Part shown: piece after piece, positions 32,647 to 42,167 of the stretch
Layout of the letters: every line of letters begins with the position of its first letter
Position numbering within the stretch: position 1 is the stretch's first letter
Assembly (NCBI GenBank): GCA_039821145.1
Contig: JBCBOS010000003.1
Span: forward strand, 310,001-374,000
Direction of reading: 5' to 3'
DNA from: JBCCSZ01 sp039821145
GTDB taxonomy: Bacteria > Bacteroidota > Bacteroidia > Chitinophagales > Saprospiraceae
DNA length: 64,000 bases
The notes under the pieces: generated by a model
What the model was told of the DNA's origin: nothing
Database searches by the model: none
What the model saw: the letters and a program-made list of their open reading frames with translations, nothing else
Position numbers and translations under genes: made by a program

Positions 32647-33228
32647 CTAACACCGACACTGTTCCTGCACAAATGCCACCACATCCGGAAAAAATGCATT
32701 GAACTCCCGGTCAAAGTCCTCATAATGCAGATGTAAATCCTCCCAAGCTCCGACAAAATTGGATGGAAACCGAGTCCGCTCGTCCATTCGTTCCAAGGTG
32801 TAGAGCAAGCCATTCTTGGTCCCATACCCCATCAGCCAATTGCCTTGAATCATCCCTTTGATCCGATGTCGAAGCGGTTCGGGCAGGACGGACAAATGCT
32901 TCTCCAAAATCTGGTAAATCCACTGGGTAAACTCCTCCAAGCTGCGCCCACTGTACCGATCCCAATTCTGAGACAACACATAATCGTACAAAATGTCGAT
33001 GACCACGGGGGCGTACTTGCGATGTCGCTTTTGCAGTCTGTGTACTCCTTGCAGGACAACGGGGTGCTGATCTGTAAACGAATCAATTTGCCGATGAAGG
33101 AACACTCCTTTCTGAATGTCCGGGCTGTAATCCCCCAAATCCTTGTTGCGGATGAAATCGGCAATCATGTTTCCAATGACCAACTCCTCACTTTCACAAG
33201 ACAAAAACAGATGTGCCAGAAAATTCAT
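32647..33228 (-). CDS. Acyl carrier protein phosphodiesterase family (AcpH, DUF479)
   Basis: A 193-residue cytoplasmic protein. MNFLAHLFLS opens the family; GNMIADFIRN, GVFLHRQIDSFTDQHP and DILYDYVLSQNW carry the His and Asp residues expected to bind metal in this HD-related fold. NWLMGYGTKNGL and the final FNAFFPDVVAFV also fit. AcpH removes the 4'-phosphopantetheine group from acyl carrier protein in E. coli; in Bacteroidota the same activity is presumed only. It is divergent from ychF. Confidence 0.85.
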   Translation of the reverse strand: MNFLAHLFLSCESEELVIGNMIADFIRNKDLGDYSPDIQKGVFLHRQIDSFTDQHPVVLQGVHRLQKRHRKYAPVVIDILYDYVLSQNWDRYSGRSLEEFTQWIYQILEKHLSVLPEPLRHRIKGMIQGNWLMGYGTKNGLLYTLERMDERTRFPSNFVGAWEDLHLHYEDFDREFNAFFPDVVAFVQEQCRC

Positions 33229-33235
33229 AGGCTAT

Positions 33236-33267
33236 ATTGATAGGCTTGAGTAAAAATTCTATATTTG
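33236..33267 (+). promoter_or_regulatory. ychF promoter (Bacteroidetes type)
   Basis: ATTG (33236-33239), a 20-bp spacer and TATATTTG (33260-33267) match the -33 TTG and -7 TAnnTTTG elements with normal spacing. The site lies 80 bp before the ychF ATG. This is one of the two clearest promoters in the window. Confidence 0.7.
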
Positions 33268-33347
33268 CACCGCCAAAAAAAGCTTATTTCATAAACAGCC
33301 AACCCATCGCAAAAGTTGGCAGCTAAGTTCTAAACGAAAGTACAATT

Positions 33348-34448
33348 ATGGCTCTGAAATGTGGCATCGTAGGCCTGCCAAATGTGGGCAAATCTACCCT
33401 CTTCAATGCACTGACATCTGCCAAAGCACTGGCGGCCAATTACCCATTTGCAACCAAGGACCCCAACGTTGGCATGATCACAGTCCCTGATCCCCGTTTG
33501 GACAAGCTCACAGAACTGGTTCAACCCAAAAAGACCCAACCGACGACCATCGAAATCGTCGACATTGCTGGTTTGATCAAAGGGGCCAGCAAGGGAGAAG
33601 GACTCGGCAACCAATTCCTGGCCAACATCCGCGAAGTAGACGCCATTGTACACGTGGTCCGCTGCTTTGAAAATGGCAATGTCATACACGTCGACGGCGG
33701 TGTAGACCCAGTCCGCGACAAGGAGACCATCGACATGGAGCTGCTGCTCAAAGACATGGAAACGGTCGAAAAGCGCATGGAGAAGTTCCGCAAACAGGCC
33801 AAAAGTGGCAAAAAAGAAGACCAAAAGAAGGTAGGCATTGCCGAGCGCATCCTCAAACACCTCGAATCTGAGCAACCTGCCCGAAGCTTTGCCACAGAAA
33901 CGGAAGAAGAAAGCGATCTGCTCCAAGACTTGTACTTGCTAACCGCAAAGCCTATCCTGTACGTCTGCAATGTCGACGAAGGTTCCGTACTCGAAGGCAA
34001 CGAGCACACCACAACCTTCACCCAGGCCGTCGCCAATGAAAATGCCGAAGTCATCCTCATCTCCGCAGGCATCGAAGCCGACATTGCCGAACTGGACACC
34101 ATAGAAGAACGACTGGAATTCTTGGAAGACATGGGCCTGCAAGAACCCGGTGTCAACAAGCTCATCCGCGCCTGTTACAAGTTGCTCAATCTAATCACTT
34201 ATTTCACCGCTGGCGAAAAAGAAGTTCGCGCTTGGACGATTGAAGATGGGACCTTGGCCCCGCAAGCTGCAGGGGTCATTCACACAGACTTTGAGAAGGG
34301 TTTCATTCGCGCCGAGGTCATCAAGTACAGTGATTATGTGGATTTGGGGTCAGAGCAAGCGGTGAAGGAAGCTGGGAAGATGGGGGTAGAGGGCAAGGAG
34401 TATTTGGTGGTAGATGGGGATGTGATGCATTTTCGGTTTAATGTATAA
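33348..34448 (+). CDS. ychF: Redox-regulated ATPase YchF (OLA1/Obg-like)
   Basis: A 366-residue cytoplasmic P-loop protein bound to ribosomes. G1 GLPNVGKST lies at residues 8-16, the switch region at ANYPFATKDPNVG, G3 at VDIAGLIKGASKGEGLGNQFL, and the altered G4 as YVCNVDE (NxxE instead of NKxD), which explains ATP preference in this family. A coiled-coil insert spans ~130-160 (EKRMEKFRKQAKSGKKED). The C-terminal TGS domain includes LITYFTAGEKEVRAWTI and ends KEYLVVDGDVMHFRFNV. Full length. Confidence 0.97.
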   Translation: MALKCGIVGLPNVGKSTLFNALTSAKALAANYPFATKDPNVGMITVPDPRLDKLTELVQPKKTQPTTIEIVDIAGLIKGASKGEGLGNQFLANIREVDAIVHVVRCFENGNVIHVDGGVDPVRDKETIDMELLLKDMETVEKRMEKFRKQAKSGKKEDQKKVGIAERILKHLESEQPARSFATETEEESDLLQDLYLLTAKPILYVCNVDEGSVLEGNEHTTTFTQAVANENAEVILISAGIEADIAELDTIEERLEFLEDMGLQEPGVNKLIRACYKLLNLITYFTAGEKEVRAWTIEDGTLAPQAAGVIHTDFEKGFIRAEVIKYSDYVDLGSEQAVKEAGKMGVEGKEYLVVDGDVMHFRFNV

Positions 34449-34543
34449 ACACTCGTCCGTCTTTTTATTTCCAAACTGCTCAAACCAAGCAGCCTATCGA
34501 AACGAATGCATCTAGCAATGCAACTCGTCAAGTATTATCTTGC

Positions 34544-34945
34544 TCATCCTTCGCCCCACTCCCATCCCCATCCCCAAACAAAATCTCCCCCCCCAGCCTG
34601 TAAACTACTATTGATCAAAATGTTCTTGCTGTCCTTGATGATGATGTTGTTCCCCGTTGTTGGTGGTGTCTCTGGCCCGGAAACACCCCCTCCCTCTGCC
34701 TCCAACTCTGCCAAAAGACTGAGAATGCTCAAAGAAATCTGATTCTTCGTCCGACTCGCCTGCTCGTAGATGACCGTTCCCAGGCGATTCTCTCAGGTGA
34801 TGTCTCGGTAGCGGGCCGACTGAAGGACCGCCTCATCCAATTGGGGGCTGCCTTCCAGCAGGCGCTGCAGTTGCTCGATGGCAGTTGCCAGGTCACCTCT
34901 GCCGATCAAATGACGGATGTGTTTGCAGTGCTCCTTTGTTGTCAT
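34544..34945 (-). pseudogene. EAD11-like (effector-associated domain) protein interrupted by an in-frame TGA
   Basis: From ATG at 34945 the product reads HCKHIRHLIGRGDLATAIEQL and VLQSARYRDIT, then a TGA at 34795-34793. The same frame continues ENRLGTVIYEQASRTKNQISL and SILSLLAELEAE to a stop at 34544. Joined, this is the pattern of effector-associated domain 11: an xxLIxxGxxxxAlxxL helix pair, xxSxRY, then G-xI and NQI...LLxLL helices. The tail (NNIIIKDSKNI, QAGGGDFVWG) is like the beta-roll ends of stand-alone EAD11 proteins. EADs recruit effectors in bacterial conflict systems; no partner gene is adjacent. Either a pseudogene, readthrough, or a sequence error. About 132 sense codons. Confidence 0.6.
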
Positions 34946-35153
34946 GGCGCTTGGAAGTTGATTGTTGTAGGGAAAATACACATTCCTGCTGGGAAATTCA
35001 ATGCTTGTAGCCCATCTGTTGAAATTGGCGCACAAATCAATCTGCCAGGGGGCAGTGCTTGGCATAAGCCCTTGTCTTGCCCAAGATGGAAGGCCCATTA
35101 TCACAGGATTTGTAGTAGATTTGCGTTTTTGCATGACCAAATTGGCTCGTTCC

Positions 35154-35750
35154 ATGTCCTTCACCTATTATCTGCTTTTCAAACCTTATGGATACCTCAG
35201 TCAGTTCACCCGCGAACTGGAGGGACAACGATGCCTCGCCGATCTCTGTCCCAATTTGCCCAAAGATGTGTATCCGGTCGGCCGACTTGACAAGGACAGT
35301 GAAGGACTCCTGCTGCTGACCAACGACAGACAACTCAATCACAAACTCCTCAATCCCAACTTTCGACATCCGCGCACCTATTGGGTACAAGTCGAAGGTC
35401 ATCCCAATGAAGACGCCATTCGTGCCCTCCGGCAAGGAGTGGACATTCGCATCAACAAAAAAACACACCGCACCGCCCCGGCAAAAGCCCGCCGAATGGA
35501 AGCCGCCCCTGCCCTGCCCGAGCGCGACCCGCCTGTTCGCTTTCGAGCCAACATTCCCACCACCTGGATCGAATTGGTCCTCACAGAAGGCAAAAACCGA
35601 CAAGTGCGCCGCATGTGTGCCAAAGTCGGCCACCCCACCCTTCGCTTGCTGCGCCACGCCATTGTCGACCTAGAACTGGGTGACATGGAACTGGGAGAAC
35701 TTCGTCCCATTCCCGCCAGCACACTCTTCCAAAAACTCTGGCTCTCCTAA
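35154..35750 (+). CDS. RluE-type rRNA large-subunit pseudouridine synthase
   Basis: A 198-residue RsuA/RluE-family enzyme without an S4 domain. It opens TYYLLFKPYGYLSQFT; the catalytic Asp lies in YPVGRLDKDSEGLLLLTNDRQLNH. Later motifs are RTYWVQVEG, WIELVLTEGKNRQVRRMCAKVGHPTLRLLR, and the end LGELRPIPASTLF. It should isomerise one uridine in 23S rRNA (position 2457 in E. coli for RluE). Start 35154 (MSFTYYLL) is preferred over 35133. It is divergent from the broken EAD11 gene with 208 bp between, in which nothing else was found. Confidence 0.9.
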   Translation: MSFTYYLLFKPYGYLSQFTRELEGQRCLADLCPNLPKDVYPVGRLDKDSEGLLLLTNDRQLNHKLLNPNFRHPRTYWVQVEGHPNEDAIRALRQGVDIRINKKTHRTAPAKARRMEAAPALPERDPPVRFRANIPTTWIELVLTEGKNRQVRRMCAKVGHPTLRLLRHAIVDLELGDMELGELRPIPASTLFQKLWLS

Positions 35751-35899
35751 GACCCAAAATTTTTTTTTCATTTTTTTCTCTTTGGCTGGGTACGCCCCTG
35801 TCAAGGCCAGACACATTAGGGCGACATGTATCCGAAAACATCTACATCAAAACAACGGATACCACCAACATCACAAACCATACTCTTAAAACTAGAAAA

Positions 35900-36664
35900 A
35901 TGAAAACCTTCCAAAATCTTAGCCTGACATTGTGCCTCTTGCTTAGCATGACCTTCACAGCCTTCGCCGGCATGCCCCTTCACAAGTTCAAAGGAAACTT
36001 CAAAAACGAAAACAGCAATACCAGGGGAATCACCAAAATCCAATTGATGGTCGCTGGCTCCAGCATCCAGGCCCGGACATTTGGCTCCTGCTCTCCATCA
36101 GATTGTGATTGGGGGAAAGTCAAAGGCACGCCCATGGCCAACAGCGTCAGCCAGAAAGTAACCGCCAATACAGAAGCGGTCCAATTCATCTACAAGCAAG
36201 GACATGCCACAACCTACTTGATCGTTACCCCCATCAACAGCAACCGAATCGCCGTTCGCTCCTTGACCCGCTTCAAGGATGGATCCAACCGCAGCGACTA
36301 CACCGCCATCAACTACTTCCGCCGGACCACCACCACCCGCCCAAGTACTGTATTGGCGGCCCCTAGACCCATGGGTCGATGTGGCGCCACCTACAACCAC
36401 TTCCCTCGCAAAACCAAACTGCAGTGGAGACCAGTCAGAGGAGCCGTCAAGTACATCGTCGAAGTCGATTGCTACCACTGCTGCAAGAGTGGCAAATGGT
36501 GCAGCGAGACTGGTAAGACTTGGAAAAAAGAGACCGTCAGAGGGACTTCCTACAGCTTCAATTTCGTAGGAGCACAGCCGGGCCGCTGGAGAGTGAGAGC
36601 TGTCAACCGCAACGGCAAAGCAGGAAAAGTCAGTGCCTGGTGCAACTTTAAGTATACCAAATAA
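35900..36664 (+). CDS. Secreted protein with Cys-rich fibronectin-like C-terminus
   Basis: A 254-residue protein with a signal peptide (LSLTLCLLLSMTFTAFA). Residues ~40-140 carry FGSCSPSDCDWG and AVQFIYKQGHATTYLIVTP, a beta domain whose CSPxDCDWG motif recurs in many bacterial exported proteins. Residues ~165-254 look like a fibronectin type III-like module (LQWRPVRGAVKYIVEVD ... GRWRVRAVNRNGKAGKVSAW) with an inserted Cys cluster (CYHCCKSGKWC). No T9SS tail. Function unknown; a carbohydrate- or surface-binding role is possible. Two hairpin terminators follow. Confidence 0.75.
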   Translation: MKTFQNLSLTLCLLLSMTFTAFAGMPLHKFKGNFKNENSNTRGITKIQLMVAGSSIQARTFGSCSPSDCDWGKVKGTPMANSVSQKVTANTEAVQFIYKQGHATTYLIVTPINSNRIAVRSLTRFKDGSNRSDYTAINYFRRTTTTRPSTVLAAPRPMGRCGATYNHFPRKTKLQWRPVRGAVKYIVEVDCYHCCKSGKWCSETGKTWKKETVRGTSYSFNFVGAQPGRWRVRAVNRNGKAGKVSAWCNFKYTK

Positions 36665-36718
36665 ACCATCGAAAAACACGTCATAGATCGCCAATCTCAT
36701 AAACCCAACAATGGTGTA

Positions 36719-36752
36719 CCGGATTTTCCCTCAGTGGAGAATCCGGTTTTTT
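36719..36752 (+). terminator. Rho-independent terminator after the secreted-protein gene
   Basis: CCGGATT (36719-36725) pairs with AATCCGG (36740-36746), followed directly by six T. It lies 55 bp after the stop at 36664 on the same strand. Confidence 0.85.
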
Positions 36753-36762
36753 GTGGGCACAG

Positions 36763-36800
36763 AAAAGGCCGACAGATCGGATTTCGATTGTCGGCCTTTT
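36763..36800. terminator. Bidirectional terminator before the M43 protease stop
   Basis: AAAAGGCCGACA (36763-36774) pairs perfectly with TGTCGGCCTTTT (36789-36800), giving A-runs and T-runs on both sides. It can end transcription of both the plus-strand secreted protein and the minus-strand metalloprotease. Confidence 0.8.
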
Positions 36801-36823
36801 TGAAGAATATCTTGGTTCGTTTT

Positions 36824-39010
36824 TTACTCTACGATCAACTTGACAGGCGTACCCTCATTCACTTTTATCCAATACAAACCAGCCGGCAGAACCGTCAAGT
36901 CAAAGGCCAAGCCATTGTTGACGGCACGGCTGCTCAAGGACAGCAAACGACCGCGCAAATCGTAAAATTCAACAGTCTCTATGGGTTGATCTGAGCGCAA
37001 CCACACCTCAGATTTGGCGGGATTGGGATACAGGTCAAAGGTGGCATCTGGTTGGTTGTAGTCCACCGCGCGAATATCTGAATGCTCAAAAGCACCATTG
37101 TAGTCCACTTGGCGCAGACGGTAATAGTTGACACCATGAAAAGGCTTGGTATCTTTGAAGCGATACTGACTCGTCTCGTAGGTCGTTCCCTGGCCTTTTT
37201 GGGTACCGATGGCAAACCAATTTTGTCCGTCGCGGCTCTTTTCGATCTCGAAGTAATCATTGTCAATCTCCGCAGCCGTTTGCCATTGCAGACCAACCGC
37301 CCGCTCGGCTTCGTATTTGTAGGCCCTGAAATCCGTCATTTCCACTGGCAATGGCGTCGAAGTCGTCACGGAGATGTTGTCGATGAAAGAGGCGTTGCCA
37401 TTCTCCGTTTGGTATTGGTAATCGTATTTGTGACTGCCTTCAAAAGTCAGTACGAAAATGCGGCGCGCAGCCACAGAGGTCAGATCCAGGCTGATGAAAC
37501 GCCAGCTTTCGTCTACATCCGTTCCGTCGAAAGGCTGGTAAATGTCGCCCACCTGAACACCATCGACCAAGACCCTCAGATTGGAATAGTTGGTGTTGAA
37601 TCCGTAGAGCTGCTTGAGGTCAAATTCCAAAAACAGGTCATTTGCCAAACGAGCATCGATGCAGACGTTGAGGGAGGTTTTGTAGAATTGATTCCGGAGC
37701 GATTCAAAAGCGTTGTCGGGCGTGGGCGTGCGGAAACTGGGGCTTCGGGAGGTGAAAAAGCCTTCCATCATCGCCCCTCCATTGCCATCCTTGGCAGCAT
37801 CTGTATTGACAGAGACGAAGTTCTTTAGCTGGGTGGTGATCCAAAAGTCGTTCAACCCATTGCTCAGGTCATCAAAATTGGCCGCAAAAGGGACCCACTT
37901 GACACCCACTTTGACTTGACGCAATTTGGTGACCTCATCCGTGTCCATGCCCTTCCACACCTTGAGGCGGACATCATAGACACCTGGCGTATTGTACGTA
38001 TGCGAAGGAGACTGCAAAGTCGACATGGTCCCATCGCCAAAATCCCACTCCCAGGCAGTGGCCTCCGCTTGGGTGGCATCGCTGAAATTGACCGTGAGTT
38101 CATTGTCGCAAGTCTTGTCGTACTCCACATAAAAGTCTGCCTCCAGTGGAATGGCATTTCCACAAGTCAGATAGCTGCGAGAATTGACCAGGGCAAACGC
38201 CATCCGATCCAATTGGCCGGGCGAGAAGTAGGTCCGACACTCTTTGATGGCGTACGACATGATGTTGGTGGGATCGGGATTGTAGTCATCGCCGTTTTCA
38301 TCAGAATAGGTTCCATTGTATTGACACCCATTGTTGACCACACCAGACAGGCGCGGGTCGGCAGGTGTGTCACAAAGCATATCTCCTTGTGTTTCACAAT
38401 CACTGCCGTCAGCAGCTTCTCGTCCAAAGGCAGTCGTATGGGTGTGGTAGAGGTCGAAATAATGACCCAATTCGTGCGCAAAGGTACTTCCGTTGCGCGT
38501 ACAAGAGTTGGCCAGCATGACGAAGTCCAGTCCGCCGGGAAATTGGGCATGACCACAAATCCGGGACGTTCCACTCAGGACATTCTCCGTAGAGTAAATG
38601 TTGATGACATTGGGCACACCATGAGCGGCATCCAAGGCCGACATCTCTGTCTTGTCGTAGTCAAAAAAGTCGTCATCATCGATGTAGTTGATGCCGCTGC
38701 ATTGGTAAAAGTGGATGTTGGCCTCTTTATACAAGTCGTTGACCAGCTTGAAAGCATCCAAATAGTCCGCATCTGAAATGCCATCAGTTCCATTGGATCG
38801 ACGGATGGTGTGCAATTGGATGGGGACAAAAGTCATGCTTCGGCCAGCCCGAAATTGTTGGTGCCGGACTTGTTGCCATTTGACATCCAGCAAACGCAAT
38901 TGCTCTAGATCTGCGTCCCGTACGAGGTCTGTGCCACAAGGATGGTCCTGTGCGAGAAGCTCACTGCTGATCAAGAAACAGAACAGCAGGAAGGGGTACA
39001 TTTTTTTCAT
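36824..39010 (-). CDS. Secreted M43 (pappalysin-like) zinc metalloprotease with PKD and T9SS sorting domain
   Basis: A 728-residue protein with a signal peptide (FLLFCFLISSELLAQ). The catalytic domain holds FAHELGHYFDLYHTH, the HExxHxxxxxH zinc site (around residue 175), and the downstream IMSYAIKECRTYFSPGQ, the Met-turn typical of M43. A PKD domain follows (VNFSDATQAEATAWEWDFGDG, SHTYNTPGVYDV), then a jelly-roll-like domain (~430-580). The last ~80 residues (DLYPNPAKSEVWLRSD ... LPAGLYWIKV) are a type A T9SS C-terminal sorting signal. Predicted extracellular protein degradation. Start 39010 gives the signal peptide. Confidence 0.9.
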   Translation of the reverse strand: MKKMYPFLLFCFLISSELLAQDHPCGTDLVRDADLEQLRLLDVKWQQVRHQQFRAGRSMTFVPIQLHTIRRSNGTDGISDADYLDAFKLVNDLYKEANIHFYQCSGINYIDDDDFFDYDKTEMSALDAAHGVPNVINIYSTENVLSGTSRICGHAQFPGGLDFVMLANSCTRNGSTFAHELGHYFDLYHTHTTAFGREAADGSDCETQGDMLCDTPADPRLSGVVNNGCQYNGTYSDENGDDYNPDPTNIMSYAIKECRTYFSPGQLDRMAFALVNSRSYLTCGNAIPLEADFYVEYDKTCDNELTVNFSDATQAEATAWEWDFGDGTMSTLQSPSHTYNTPGVYDVRLKVWKGMDTDEVTKLRQVKVGVKWVPFAANFDDLSNGLNDFWITTQLKNFVSVNTDAAKDGNGGAMMEGFFTSRSPSFRTPTPDNAFESLRNQFYKTSLNVCIDARLANDLFLEFDLKQLYGFNTNYSNLRVLVDGVQVGDIYQPFDGTDVDESWRFISLDLTSVAARRIFVLTFEGSHKYDYQYQTENGNASFIDNISVTTSTPLPVEMTDFRAYKYEAERAVGLQWQTAAEIDNDYFEIEKSRDGQNWFAIGTQKGQGTTYETSQYRFKDTKPFHGVNYYRLRQVDYNGAFEHSDIRAVDYNQPDATFDLYPNPAKSEVWLRSDQPIETVEFYDLRGRLLSLSSRAVNNGLAFDLTVLPAGLYWIKVNEGTPVKLIVE

Positions 39011-39220
39011 TTTGCCACATATTTTTGGTTGGAAGAATTGTGTTTTGATATAATTGTGTATTGGAAAAGGAGACACTCCAAGAGAAGTTTCTCATCATCC
39101 TAAAATGTGGTAGCAGGACTGAAAAATGCTCGTCTGAATTTGGGAAGGATAATTCGTTCTATCCTTAAATATAGTAAATACTCATATAAAGTCAGGCGTT
39201 CACGCAAAAAAAACATCGCC

Positions 39221-40618
39221 TCAGAAGAAATTCAACATGAGGTACAGCGCCTGCTGAATTTCTCCAGCCCAATTGGTAGTCAATGGGAAAAAGTCAAAGA
39301 TTCTGCCTTTTCTATCCAACACCATGACGCACGGGAAGCGCTCGTAGTCCTGAAATCCTGGCAACCGACGAATCGATCGATAATCGGTACAAATGTACTT
39401 CAGATTGGGAAAACTTCGCTCGGGCTGTTTGTCCATGTAAGCCTTCCAAGCACTCTGTTTGGATCCCACATAGGCCTGGACAAATTGAACGTTCTTCTCA
39501 GATCGGTTTTCAATCGACAATTTCTGAAGCAAATGCCACTCGGTAGACGAATCGATCTCATTGGACAAATACAAAAAGGTCGCATCACCTTGGAAAAAAT
39601 CGGGCGACAACGCACTCAAATCGACACCCTTGAACCAGTTCGTTGGAACCGCTGCTCCCAATGCTCTGTATGGGGCATTGTTGTAAGATTGGATCAGTCG
39701 CTCCTTGAGGACTTCGGGCGCATCGGAATCGAGGTAATCATCAAAAACATCCAGGAAAAAAGTCGATGCAAATTCGTACTTCACACTTCCAGACAGCAGA
39801 TAATAACGCACGTACTGCAGGGCAAGGCCAAAAAAGAAACGCTTTACGTATTTGTACTGCCGTTCAACAGTTGTCACCAATCCCCAATTGTTGGGTTTGG
39901 CCAGTTTGTATTGCATGAACTTCACCAGAAAGTCCCGGTAGCTTTGATGTAGGATGGCGCCATCTTTGTTGAGGGGAAGGTCTTCCAAAAACTGGTAGTA
40001 TTTCGTCGAAGGATTGCGGGCCATGCCTTTGGCAGAGGGAAAATCCAGCAAGGCGCAACCGTAATCGTAGTCGATGTCAATTTGCAGCCATTCGAGCAGG
40101 CGCTTGTCCATCGCTCGTCCTTCTTTGTACAAAAAAAACTCCTTGGCCTTCTTCTCTTCCAGCATGATCTTGAGAAACTTTCGGGGCTTCATCTTGCGCA
40201 TCGACAAATTCATCCTCTTTTGGGTTTCCTCGACGACAAACTGCTGGTACTGTTGATAGAACAAATTCTCCGGGCCTGCTTCTCCGGTAAAAGTCGCATC
40301 CAGACGGCCATTGACCTGGTTGACCAACTCAATGTTCAGGCCTTGATCGGGGATGACAAATAGGAACAAGCTTACATCACCCATGTAAAAAATCGCAGGT
40401 ACGGCCCGGGGAGACGACAAAGCAAAGGAAAAATTGCCCATGGAAGAAGTATCAGAAATTGTCAGGCCATCTACCCCAAATTCGGTGGGAAACAGCTGCA
40501 GAACCCCAGAGGAAAAGATGTTGCTGTTGATCTGTACATTGACCACACTTTCCGCACGCAGCGGGACACCCAAGGTCAAAAAGACCAGCAGCCAAAGGAA
40601 TGAGTAAACTCTATTCAT
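39221..40618 (-). CDS. Secreted thioredoxin-fold protein lacking CxxC
   Basis: A 465-residue protein with a signal peptide (YSFLWLLVFLTLGVPLRAE). The N-terminal ~110 residues form a beta domain like DUF4369-type regions found before thioredoxin domains in Bacteroidota. A long basic helical middle part follows. The C-terminal ~100 residues (VQFVQAYVGSKQSAWKAYMD, FPCVMVLDRKGRIFDF) resemble the second half of a TlpA/thioredoxin fold, with the cis-Pro FP but no CxxC. So a redox role is doubtful; a chaperone or binding role is possible. It is divergent from the serine hydrolase at 40803. Confidence 0.65.
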   Translation of the reverse strand: MNRVYSFLWLLVFLTLGVPLRAESVVNVQINSNIFSSGVLQLFPTEFGVDGLTISDTSSMGNFSFALSSPRAVPAIFYMGDVSLFLFVIPDQGLNIELVNQVNGRLDATFTGEAGPENLFYQQYQQFVVEETQKRMNLSMRKMKPRKFLKIMLEEKKAKEFFLYKEGRAMDKRLLEWLQIDIDYDYGCALLDFPSAKGMARNPSTKYYQFLEDLPLNKDGAILHQSYRDFLVKFMQYKLAKPNNWGLVTTVERQYKYVKRFFFGLALQYVRYYLLSGSVKYEFASTFFLDVFDDYLDSDAPEVLKERLIQSYNNAPYRALGAAVPTNWFKGVDLSALSPDFFQGDATFLYLSNEIDSSTEWHLLQKLSIENRSEKNVQFVQAYVGSKQSAWKAYMDKQPERSFPNLKYICTDYRSIRRLPGFQDYERFPCVMVLDRKGRIFDFFPLTTNWAGEIQQALYLMLNFF

Positions 40619-40802
40619 AAGCAGCAAACATTGAGGATGGCAGGTCGCCCGATCAGCAAACAAAAACATGGTTACATAGCTTTATGTCCTGAAGTTAGCA
40701 AAACGTAACCAAATACTGGCAGTCAATATCAAAAAATTAACACCCCCCCTTTGTGTAGATATTTGCACTACCTTTGAAGTTGTACCAAGCAAGTGCCTAC
40801 CT

Positions 40803-42062
40803 ATGATTCGATTTGTTTCTTTCGGACTGCTGCTGATCTTCCTCTTTCTTTGCCCCATTCCATCAAGGGCTCAATACATCGACCTGAACCGAATGGAGCA
40901 AGTCGTGGACTCCATCATCCAAAAGGGATTGGACAGCCTGGCTTTTCCGGGGGCACAATTGCTCGTCGCCAGGGGCGGACACATCCTTTTGTCAAAAGCC
41001 TACGGCCACCACACCTACGCCCGACAACGCCCGGTCCAGCGAACCGACCTGTACGACCTCGCCTCCATCACCAAGGTATCGACGGGACTGCCCATTTTGA
41101 TGAAATTGTACGGCGAAGGCAAGTTGTCTTTGGACAAATCACTGGGGGAATGCTTGCCCTATTTCAAAAACTCTGACAAAGCTCCTCTCCGCCTCCGGGA
41201 ACTGCTCAGCCACCAAGCAGGCATGCAGCCCTACATCGTGTATTGGCAGGATTGCTTTCGGAAAAACGGACGAGCAAAATGGGGGTATTTTCGCAAACGC
41301 CCCACCCGCTCCCACAACATTTACCTGGCCGATCAATTGTACCTCCGCCGCAAATACCCACGAAAAATCCGCCAAGCCATCAAAAAATCTCCGCTTTCGA
41401 CTGAGAAAAAATACCGCTACTCTGGGCTGTTTTTCCAATTGCTTCCCCAACTCATCGAAGGCCTCACAGCAGCAGACTTCGAGACCTATCTCCAACAAGA
41501 GATCTTCGATCCCATCGGGGCCAATTCGCTGTGTTTTCGGCCCAGTCTGCGCTACCCACTCACACAGATTGTGCCCACCGAGCGGGATACCTTTTTTCGC
41601 CACCAACTGGTTCACGGACAGGTACACGACGAAGCAGCGGCCATGCTGGGGGGCGTATCTTGCAATGCAGGGCTGTTCGGCACAGCAGAAGATCTCGCGA
41701 AACTGTTCCAATTGTACCTCAACAAAGGCCAACACAATGGCCAGCAGCTCATTCCCGCGGCTGCCGTCGATACATTTACCCGCCGCCATTATGCCGACAA
41801 TGACAACCGCCGTGGCCTGGGATTCGACAAGCCCTTGCTACAATACAATGCCCGGGCCGCCTACATTGCCAAAGATGCCAGCCCGTCGAGTTTTGGACAT
41901 TCTGGCTTCACAGGCACTTTTGTCTGGGCCGATCCAGAACACCAACTGCTGGTGGTCCTCTTGACCAACAGAGTCCATCCCCATCGCTCCAACCGCAAAT
42001 TGTACCAGCTCAATCTCCGCCCCGACCTGCACCAAGCCATCTACGATTCATTGCAGCGATGA
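40803..42062 (+). CDS. Serine hydrolase (class C beta-lactamase / PF00144 family)
   Basis: A 419-residue exported enzyme with a signal peptide (FGLLLIFLFLCPIPSRAQ). The nucleophile motif is S-x-x-K in YDLASITKVST, preceded by the usual GAQLLVARGGHILLSKAYG strands. The second motif reads YRYSG where many relatives have YxN, and the C-terminal motif is FGHSGFTGTFVWADP (HxG-like). Such proteins are DD-peptidases, esterases or beta-lactamases; substrate unknown. A TACCTTTG box (40769-40776) lies 27 bp before the ATG but lacks a well-placed -33 element. Confidence 0.85.
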   Translation: MIRFVSFGLLLIFLFLCPIPSRAQYIDLNRMEQVVDSIIQKGLDSLAFPGAQLLVARGGHILLSKAYGHHTYARQRPVQRTDLYDLASITKVSTGLPILMKLYGEGKLSLDKSLGECLPYFKNSDKAPLRLRELLSHQAGMQPYIVYWQDCFRKNGRAKWGYFRKRPTRSHNIYLADQLYLRRKYPRKIRQAIKKSPLSTEKKYRYSGLFFQLLPQLIEGLTAADFETYLQQEIFDPIGANSLCFRPSLRYPLTQIVPTERDTFFRHQLVHGQVHDEAAAMLGGVSCNAGLFGTAEDLAKLFQLYLNKGQHNGQQLIPAAAVDTFTRRHYADNDNRRGLGFDKPLLQYNARAAYIAKDASPSSFGHSGFTGTFVWADPEHQLLVVLLTNRVHPHRSNRKLYQLNLRPDLHQAIYDSLQR

Positions 42063-42167
42063 CGGTGCTGGTTTTGGATGGCGACAACCAAAAAATTGGC
42101 CTATCTTGCAGCGAACTTGTTGACAAAATCAGAGGTAAGCAAATTACATCACACAATTGCGTTGCCA

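Noticed and set aside
32108..32659. 183-codon minus-strand frame between porT and the ACP phosphodiesterase gene
   Set aside because: It spans a GC-skewed non-coding stretch; the translation is Pro/Trp/Gly-rich without a domain.
40750..40776. Full promoter for the serine hydrolase at 40803
   Set aside because: The -7 box TACCTTTG is good, but the nearest TTTG is only 15 bp away, so the spacing is wrong.
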